Source of the DNA: Chrysochromulina tobinii
Lineage: Eukaryota > Haptophyta > Prymnesiales > Chrysochromulinaceae
Direction of reading: 5' to 3'
Length of the DNA: 13,932 nt
Assembly: GCA_001275005.1 (NCBI GenBank)
Contig: JWZX01001913.1
Location: 1 to 13,932 of the forward strand
The notes beneath the pieces were generated by a model. It saw only the letters and a list, made by a program, of their open reading frames with translations, had not been told where the DNA came from and ran no database searches. The position numbers and the translations under genes were made by a program. Shown in pieces: positions 1 through 6,800 of the stretch. Position 1 is the stretch's first letter, and each line of letters begins with the position of its first letter.

Positions 1-1
1 G

Positions 2-178
2 TGGAGCCGCGCGACGCACGAGCTCTTCCCAGACGCTGCGCGCGCGTATGCGGTGCGGATGCTGCTCGTCGGGCACCGCCTCTCGCGGTTGCCCAAGTAC
101 GAGAAGGTGGCGCAGGCCGTCTTCGACCTGTGGGTGGACCACATGATGCCGCACATGGTCACGCGCGAGAGCGAGTGA
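2..178 (+). CDS. 3' end of an unidentified protein-coding gene (partial)
   Basis: Frame 2 is open from the left edge to a TGA at 176-178 and gives 58 residues, beginning WSRATHELFPDAARAYAV and ending MVTRESE. The frame uses GC-rich third positions like the other genes here and reads as ordinary protein, with alternating hydrophobic and charged residues (LLVGHRLSRL, VFDLWVDHM). The W-x-x-x-T-H-x-LFP stretch followed by a Leu-rich helix recalls short C-terminal modules I associate with many algal proteins, but I cannot name the family. The overlapping frame 1 reading is Arg/Ala-rich with no recognisable pattern and looks like a shadow. The start and most of the gene lie outside the window, so an exon boundary further upstream cannot be judged. 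Function unknown. Confidence 0.6.
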   Translation, partial: WSRATHELFPDAARAYAVRMLLVGHRLSRLPKYEKVAQAVFDLWVDHMMPHMVTRESE

Positions 179-616
179 CGGCAACACGCTTTTTTGAATG
201 CGGCGCGAACAGGTGAGCGTGGTGCGTGTGTGTAACGTGTAAGCAGTTCCAGGAGTACTGTAGTGTACACTGTGTGGACGGCAGCTGGAAGGGGAGCGTC
301 ATGTCATGTGAACGATGGTCATGGCGCTGGACGACGCTGGATCGCCGCACGTGAGGCTTGCTTGATGTTCCATGTAGTTGATGTTCCCGGTATCGGCGTG
401 TCCGTGTGCATTGCGATTGGCGTGGCGTTCGGCGCCGGTACAGCACTTACTGCCCTGCAGTGCGCCTTCGACCTCTTTGTACCGCCGCTGACCGTAACTC
501 CAAAGTAACACATAACACCGCGACGCTCTGACTGGTCGCTTTGATTGTTGATACGGTAGTCGGTACGCGACTACGCTTGTAGGTAATATGAGCTTACTGA
601 AACGACTGAAGCCCCT
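179..616. other. Intergenic region between convergent genes
   Basis: These 438 bases separate the 3' end of the left partial gene from the 3' end of the kinase. Base composition is nearer to even than in the genes, with TG-rich runs such as GTGTGTGTAACGTGTAAGC near 225-245. It probably holds both 3' untranslated regions. An 81-codon frame on the + strand (263-508) has no clear motif and is not called. A small inverted repeat, CTGAAG-CCC-CTTCAG at 606-620, overlaps the kinase stop codon. I see no RNA gene or further structure. Confidence 0.5.
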
Positions 617-2056
617 TCAGCTATTAGACCGGAGCCACTTGTGGCGCATCGCCTCCTCGATAGTCATCCGACTCTGCTGATCTGGCTCGAGCAGCTTCTG
701 CACAAAGTCCAAGCAGCTCGAGCTCACCTGCGATCGGTGATGCGGACCCAATGCGAGTGTCAAAGGCATTCGGGCGTCGTCACGGGCGTCGGGTCCAAGC
801 GAGGCGTCGCGGGCGAGCACATGCTGCATGCGGTCTGCACTCTCTTGCACCTGCCCAAACGGCTCTCGCGGGTAAGCCAGGCCGCCCTCGACGATCTTGT
901 CGAGTTGCTCATCCTCATCTGCCGAAAAGTGCGGTGTGGAGCCATGGAACATCTGGTACACCACGCAGCCGAGCGCGTAGCAATCGACCGCCGCGCTGTA
1001 CTTCATGCCCTCTTGCGGCTCCTTTCGTCGAACCTGCGGCCATTCGGGCGCCGGCGGGCACCTCTCGTTCAGGCAATCGCAAGCGCGGCACTCAGAGGGT
1101 GAGCGGGTCGAGTCTCCTCTCACCGCGCGCACGATCAGGGCGAGCTCTGGCGCGAAGTAGTCCATCGAGCCGGCATAGAGAGAGAAGCAAGGCTCCTTTG
1201 GGCTGCCGCGGAACCGCGCACAGAAGCCAAAATCCGCAAGGCTGAGGCACCCAGCCTGCATCGGGTTGTGCCGCCAGCGGCACAGGACGTTTTGCGGCTT
1301 GATGTCGCGATGGGCCATCGAGTGGCTCAGGTGCAAGTGCGCGATGGCAGCGGCAATCTGGACGTTGATCATCCGCACGTTCTGCTCGGTCATCAGAATG
1401 TGGTCCAACGCGCCTGCCAGCTCACCACCGCTCATCAGCTCGGTCACCAGATGGAGGCTCACATTCTCCACATGAACGACCTCGACGAGTTGCAGGATGG
1501 AAGGATGGTACGTACTGCAGAGAGCCGTCCACACGCTCACCTCGTCCAGCGCCGCCTTCCACTGCACGTCGTGCTCGCATCGCGAATAGAGCACTTCCTT
1601 GGCTGCAAATGCCTTGCCATCGGAGACTCGTTCGACCAACGAGACGGTCCCGAAGGCTCCCGCACCGAGCTCCTGCAGGACCCTGTAGTGATCGAACGGG
1701 ACGCCGTCCAGCTGGCGGACGCCGGCATGTTGCTGATGCCCGTGCGAGAACATGACTAAATTTAATATCTGACGGCGTGTAGCCGGCCAATATATACACG
1801 ATGCCGCCGCAAGCACAGCAGCGAAACTCCATGCGATTGCCTTCAGCAGCCGGTCGTCATCGAGGACGGAGAGCTTTTGAGAGCCAGCTTCGGCGTAGAG
1901 CTCACATGCCTTACAACAGGCCATGCGCATGTAGTTGCTGTTGTTTGTGCATTCTCCTTGGGCGGCCCAACCCGTGCACTCGACCTTGTCGTCAATGCAA
2001 GTGGCCTCCGCGATACCAGGAGGGGATTTGCTTAGCGACTCCATTTGCGACACCAT
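617..2056 (-). CDS. ShKT-like module, transmembrane segment and Ser/Thr protein kinase
   Basis: From the ATG at 2056 the frame gives 479 residues. Residues 20-54 form a ShKT-like six-cysteine module (CIDD, CTGWA, GEC, NYMRMAC). A hydrophobic segment follows at about 70-90, with acidic residues before it and ATRRQ after it, which favours an outside N-terminus and a cytoplasmic C-terminus. A protein kinase domain fills about 125-479: glycine loop GAGAFG (131-136), lysine K153, HRDIKPQN (249-256), DFG (275-277), APE (302-304) and the helix-F aspartate (D358). All the catalytic residues I looked for are present, so it should be active on Ser/Thr. An insert of about 40 residues after APE contains CRACDCLNERC. 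Oddities: the sixth ShKT cysteine is a Tyr, with an extra Cys beside the fourth. There is no classical signal peptide, so the membrane segment may act as a signal anchor, or an upstream exon may be missing; a pyrimidine-rich tract ending in AG lies just 5' of the frame. Substrate and ligand unknown. Confidence 0.88.
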   Translation of the reverse strand: MVSQMESLSKSPPGIAEATCIDDKVECTGWAAQGECTNNSNYMRMACCKACELYAEAGSQKLSVLDDDRLLKAIAWSFAAVLAAASCIYWPATRRQILNLVMFSHGHQQHAGVRQLDGVPFDHYRVLQELGAGAFGTVSLVERVSDGKAFAAKEVLYSRCEHDVQWKAALDEVSVWTALCSTYHPSILQLVEVVHVENVSLHLVTELMSGGELAGALDHILMTEQNVRMINVQIAAAIAHLHLSHSMAHRDIKPQNVLCRWRHNPMQAGCLSLADFGFCARFRGSPKEPCFSLYAGSMDYFAPELALIVRAVRGDSTRSPSECRACDCLNERCPPAPEWPQVRRKEPQEGMKYSAAVDCYALGCVVYQMFHGSTPHFSADEDEQLDKIVEGGLAYPREPFGQVQESADRMQHVLARDASLGPDARDDARMPLTLALGPHHRSQVSSSCLDFVQKLLEPDQQSRMTIEEAMRHKWLRSNS

Positions 2057-2167
2057 ACACGTTATAGCTAGTTTCGTCACTAAGTGCAGGCAGGAAGGTC
2101 TGAAATCGAAGGACGGCCTGTCGAATCACATGGTCGCCCATGACGACGCCTCTTCGCAAAATCGCCG
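2057..2167. promoter_or_regulatory. Compact divergent promoter region
   Basis: Only 111 bp separate the proposed kinase ATG (- strand, 2056) from the SDR ATG (+ strand, 2168), so both 5' untranslated regions and any core promoter must fit here or overlap the genes. A short out-of-frame upstream ATG for the SDR lies near 2130 (ATGGTCGCC). I see no convincing TATA box or repeated operator. If the kinase has an unseen 5' exon, that exon would overlap the SDR gene. Inferred from gene arrangement only. Confidence 0.4.
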
Positions 2168-3663
2168 ATGGTGCCGCTGCTCCTCTCGCTGCTCGCCGGC
2201 TTGGCTGGCGCGCTTAGCGTTGGCATGCGCCCGACCATGCGGGCGCCGAGCGTTCGTATGCAATTCGATTTCGACAGCCTGAAGAAGCAGTTTGCCGACA
2301 CTGTCATTAGCCTCGGCAATAGCATGCCCAAGGCTCCCGTCATGCCGTCTGCATCCCTGAGACCTGGTGGCCTCCTGAAGCCGGGTGACACAGTGACCGT
2401 CATCGGCGCCTCCGGCAACGTCGGCAAGCTCGTCGCACTGCGCCTCGCCGAAAAATTTAAGGTCCGAGGCGTCGTGCGCGATGCGAGCCGAGTCAAGGGC
2501 TTCCTCCCCGAGAGCGTCGAGCTCTTCGAGGCCGACCTCCGTGCGCAGGACGTGACTGCCGAGCTGCGGCCGGCACTCACGGGCGCGCACGCAATGGTGG
2601 TCTGCACGGGCACCACCGCCTTCCCGACGCAGGCGTGGTCGCCGACGGGACGCGACGGCGTCGCGCTTCCGGTGCTCAAGGCGCTCTTCAGTGCACAGTT
2701 CAACGTCGTGAACGCGATCCGCATGCTTGATGAGGAAGGGTTCAACACGCCCAAGACGGTAGACGAGCTTGGTAACCTGAAGCTACTCAAGGCATGGGAG
2801 GCCGCCGCGGGCAACACGCGCAAGCAGCTTGTCCTTCTCTCGTCGACGGGCGTGCAGCGCCGGGCGCAGATGCCGTATCCGATCTTGAATGCATGCGGCG
2901 TGCTTGATGCCAAGGCTGCGGCGGAGGCGGCGATCGTGGCGGATGCGGCCAAGGCCGGCTACCGCTACACAATTGTGAGGCCCGGCCAGCTCTTCGGCGG
3001 CCCGTACGATAACAACTACTACCTCGGCACCCTATTCCAGGTGCACGACTCGCTGCTACGGCCCTGGCCTCTGAGGGCATGCTGATGGCCTCTGATTGCA
3101 TGCTGATGGCCTCTGATGACCTCTGATGGCCTCTGATGGCCTGCTGATGGCCTGCTGATGCCCACCGATCGATCGCATGCTGATAGCCTCTGCTCACCTC
3201 CTCATAATCACTGATCGCCTCCGGATGGCCTCTGATGGCCTCTGATGGCGACTGATCTCTCCTCTAATGACCTCTGATGATCTCTGATGGCGACTGATCT
3301 CTCCTCTAATGATCTCTGATGGCCTCTAATGACCGCTAATGACCTCTAATGACCTCTGATGACCGCTAATGGCCTCCGGATGGCCACCGATGGCCTCTTG
3401 ACGGGCGCCCTCATCGACTCGCGGCTCACTCGCGGCTCCAGCTGGATAAGGATGCAAGCACCCGAGAGGTCCTGCTTGGCTCTGGCGATGTGACCCTGAA
3501 CGATGACCCCCAGCTCGGGACGCTCCGCTCGACGCTGGCCGAGGTGATCGCCTCCGCGATGGAGGCGAACTGCGCGCTCGACTGCGACTTCACCGTCGTC
3601 AATGGCAAGGGCGACTTTCCTTCGCCCGAGTTGCTCCGCACGCGGCTGATGGCCTTGATGTAG
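2168..3663 (+). CDS. Plastid-targeted atypical SDR (NAD(P)-binding, NmrA-like), two exons
   Basis: Exon 1 is 2168-3040 (291 codons) and exon 2 is 3442-3663 (73 codons plus TAG), joined in phase 0 across CAG|GTGCAC...CTCCAG|CTGGAT, giving 364 residues. Residues 1-17 are a signal peptide (MVPLLLSLLAGLAGALS). A Ser/Arg/Pro-rich, acid-poor stretch follows (GMRPTMRAPSVRM), like the transit part of a bipartite leader into a secondary plastid. The Rossmann motif VIGASGNVG is at 78-86, and later strands are VVCTGT (144-149), VLLSSTGV (222-229) and TIVRPGQLFGGP (268-279). The VLDAKAAAEAAI stretch near 245-256 matches the V/L-x-x-K...E pattern of atypical SDRs rather than the classical YxxxK. Exon 2 restores the family-like C-terminus, with LFQLDKDAS spanning the junction and STLAEV following; reading through the intron would instead end 14 codons later. 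Substrate unknown; relatives act as plastid oxidoreductases or RNA/assembly factors. Confidence 0.88.
3041..3441 (+). other. Intron of the SDR gene, filled with a 10-bp minisatellite
   Basis: A 401-bp phase 0 intron. It begins GTGCACGACTCG and ends in a pyrimidine-biased tract, CGCGGCTCCAG. Removing it fuses two well-formed halves of the SDR fold with no frame change. Several CTAAT words within it could act as branch points. Almost all of its length is degenerate tandem repeat, described in the next entry. Confidence 0.8.
3067..3400 (+). repeat. Degenerate 10-bp tandem repeat (TGATGRCCTC)n
   Basis: About 30 imperfect copies of a 10-base unit, TGATGGCCTC, run through the intron. Variants include TGATGACCTC, TAATGACCTC and TGATGGCGAC, with occasional 11- to 14-base units and CATGC interruptions. 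A larger unit, GGCGACTGATCTCTCCTCTA, occurs twice near 3246 and 3289. The same words appear in the introns of the neighbouring minus-strand gene when read in its own sense direction. Confidence 0.85.
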
Positions 3664-3859
3664 GAGATGCGATCATGGTACACGACATCGTGCTGGGAAG
3701 GCGTGCACAAATATTGGGATCGGGCGTGAAAGTCCGGTCGTGAGTATGAAATATGTTGGAGCCGATAGTTGTATTTCATACACTTCTTGCGGTTTCCGCT
3801 AAGTTTTTTTGACCTCGTATTCGGATATTGGTATCTAGAATCTACCCTGTCTACAGCCT
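3664..3859. other. Intergenic region between convergent genes
   Basis: A 196-bp gap separates the SDR stop codon (3661-3663) from the stop codon of the minus-strand gene (3860-3862). It is clearly more AT-rich than its surroundings (for example CTAAGTTTTTTTGACC and GGATATTGGTATCTAG near 3800-3838). It presumably holds both 3' untranslated regions. No AATAAA motif or gene was recognised. Confidence 0.5.
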
Positions 3860-6800
3860 CTACCGCGCGTGCCTGCCCTTCCGTGCGAGCGCACCCCCAA
3901 CAAGGGTGGCCGCGAGCGCAACCGCCGCCGCCGCGCCTCCACTTCGGGCGTGCGACGAGGGCATCGCACTCGAGGCGACAGAGCCGATGACAGGCGCGCG
4001 GCACTCGGGCTCGTTCGGATCGCATTGATGGCCACGATCGATCGTCGGAGGCTCGATGAGGGAGGTGACCAGCTGAAAGTCGGCGGACTCGCCAGGAAGT
4101 GCCTGCACGCAATCAGTGGCAATCATCACCAATCAGTGGCCCACGCACCTGCATGCAATCAGCATGCAATCAGCATGCAATCAGTGGCAATCAGCAGCAA
4201 TCAGTGGCCCACGCACCTGCACGCCAACGTACCAGTCGCCGCCCTGGCGCAGGTCTGGGGGGCAGTTGGCCGGGCAGCCTGCACCCAGGCCATCAGGGAC
4301 GGTGAGCGCCGCCGAGCTGGTTGAGACCGCGTTGCCGTCGTACGGGTTGAACTGGGTGAGCCAGTGCACCACGCACTTGCCGACGCACACCTGATGAGGG
4401 AGTCCATCAGATGTCATCAGACGCAATCAGGAGTGACGCACTTGCCGATGCACACCTGATTCTCAATGTCCGCCGGGAAGGCCGGGCACGTGGCTGCCTT
4501 GAGGTAGAGGGCGCGCACCTGTGGGGAAGGGGTGCGGGCGCCGTGGTGAGCACTTGCATGCTGGACGACGTGTGGCCGCCTGAGGTAGAGGGCGCGCCGC
4601 ACCGTGCCGCGCGTCGTCGTGAGCGTGGCCCGCACAGACTGGTGTGAAGGGACTCCAGGCACGAGAAAGAATTTGGTGACGCCGCAGCACACGAAGCCAT
4701 CGCCGTTGACCCCCCGCGCGGGCACCGATGCATTGTCGGCGCCGCGCGGGAGGACCACGCCCCCCCGGCGCCGGAGTAACGCACTCTCGAGGTGGACTGA
4801 GAGCACGAACCTGATGAGGGAGACCATCAGAGGTCATCAGGCGCAATCCGGAGTAACGCACTCTCGAGGTGGAACTGAGGGAGTAACGAACCTGGTGAAG
4901 GCGAGGCCATAGAGGTCATCAGGCGCAATCAGGAGTAACGAACCTGGTGGGGACGAGGCCGCGGGAGATCGCCACGGCGCGCGGCTCAAGCATCACCGCA
5001 ATGTGCCACGTCGTCGGCAAGCGGATCGCGCACGGCGAGAGTGACAAACGTAACGGCTGCGAGGACGGGTCCGCGCGCTCGACCATCGCCGTGTAGCTCG
5101 ACTCGGTGGGCGCGAAATTCTCGCCCACGTACACGGCGCCCAGTCCCGAGGCTCGCTCGGCGGCCGCGTGGACGGAGAGCATGGCGTCCTGCGCGCTGCT
5201 CGTCACAATCGTGTACCGTCGCATCTGTCCAAACGAGACGCAGCCCGGCCGGCCCTCGTCCGGAATGAGGGCGCCTTCCTTAAAAGGCAGCTGCGTGAGC
5301 CGAAGCCGGTACACCGCGCGGTCGAGCCGCATCTCATTCCGCACGCTCGCCTGTGGGGAAAGGTGGGCGCCTTAGTGAGCACATGCATGCGGGGTGGGTG
5401 GGGTGGACGCCTCTTGAAGCGCCGTCGTGAGCACATGCATGCGGGGCGGGCGCCTCTCGAGGCGCCGTCATGAGCACGTGCATGCGGGGCGGGCGCCTCT
5501 CGAGGCGCCGTCATGAGCACATGCATGCGGGGCGGGCGCCTCTCGAGATGCGCCGGCTCACCTGCGTGGGGTAGGTGCCGATCGAGTTGAAGCCCGCCGA
5601 GCCCGCGCCTGGGTTGCGATAGCGCGTGGGTGAGTTGTAGTGCGGGCGCCAGCCGTAAGGGTTGCCCGTGTCGGGGTAGCCGTTGAGGTCATCCGTGAGC
5701 CGTGAGGTGAGCAGCCGTTGGCCAAACTTGTCAACCAGGTTCTCGACGTACTGGCAGTCGGAGTCGAGCGGCGCGTCTGACTCGCACTGGCCCGGCGGGT
5801 CGAGGCGTGCAAAGAACGACTGCGCACCCTGATCCGAGTCTTGCACGTACGTGCGCGGCCGGTCTTCGCCCCAACGCGCCTCGATGAGCACATTGAGGTC
5901 GAGAGACTCAGCATCTGGGCGGGCTGCCCACCAGTGCGGCGGCGGCGGCGGCGGCGGCTGCCCGCCTCCGGAGCTGGTGCACAGCGAGCCAAGTTCACAC
6001 GCGGTGGAGTCATTCAGGCCGAGGAGACAGAATTGGGAGCCAATGCCGAGCTCCTCGAAAGTGCTAAAGTTGGATGCGCAGTCGCCCCCCACCCGTTTGA
6101 AGTACCTGGCGAACAGAGGCGGTTCGTGTGGCACTCCGAGGCCAATTAGAGGCGTCAAGGGTGGCAAGCAGTGGCAAGCAAACCGTTGCAAGCCGAGGCA
6201 ACTCAGTGGGAGCCAGAGGCGCCTTGGTGAGCGCTTGCATGCAAGCCGAGGCAACTCAGTGGGAGCCTGAGGCGCCGTGGTGAGCGCTTGCATGCAAGCC
6301 GAGGCAACTCAGAGGGAGCCTGAGGCACTCAGGGGTGACTCTAAGGCTGGCGACGCACACGCCGCCCGCAAAACCGACCCCATTCGACTCTCCCGTGTAT
6401 GGATCGAAGAGTTGCTGTGCCTCGAGAGCTGTAACGGTCACTTGCCCGAATTGGCCGCCGTCAGGAGCGACGGAGAGCGTCCGCCCGTCCTGTCGTCGTT
6501 CGACCGTGAGCACCTGTGATGAGGGAGGCAATCAGCATGCAATGAGGGAGGCCATCAGCATGCAATGAGGGAGGCCATCAGCTCGACCGTGAGCACCTGT
6601 GATGAGGGAGGCAATCAGCATGCAATGAGGGAGGCCATCAGCATGCAATGAGGGAGGCCATCAGCTCGACCGTGAGCACCTGTGCTGAGGGAGGCGATCG
6701 GGCGCACTCGGAGACGCACTCGGAGGCAAGGAGGCGCACTCAGAGGCGATCAGAGGTCCTCATCCACACGCACCAGCCTCTCATACGCCGTCACAGATAT

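Noticed and set aside
263-508. 81-codon + strand frame in the left intergenic region
   Set aside because: Has a hydrophobic stretch, but no homology I can recognise, no conserved motif and no context; length is compatible with chance.
606-620. CTGAAG-CCC-CTTCAG hairpin as a terminator
   Set aside because: Short stem, no T-run, and rho-independent terminators are not expected in a eukaryotic nuclear genome.
2057-2080. Kinase start eight codons upstream at a GTG (2080)
   Set aside because: A GTG start is unlikely in a nuclear gene; the ATG at 2056 loses nothing recognisable. An upstream spliced exon is the more serious alternative.
2080-2952. 290-codon minus-strand frame opposite the SDR gene
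   Set aside because: Lies exactly antisense to a well-supported SDR coding exon and shows Ser/Ala-rich shadow composition.
3426-4112. 228-codon minus-strand frame
   Set aside because: Covers SDR exon 2 in antisense, the intergenic region and a wrong frame of the last exon of the eight-exon gene; no motif.
6501-6690. Regularly spaced repeats that could suggest a CRISPR array
   Set aside because: The units are contiguous 83-bp tandem copies without unique spacers, lying in a eukaryotic intron.
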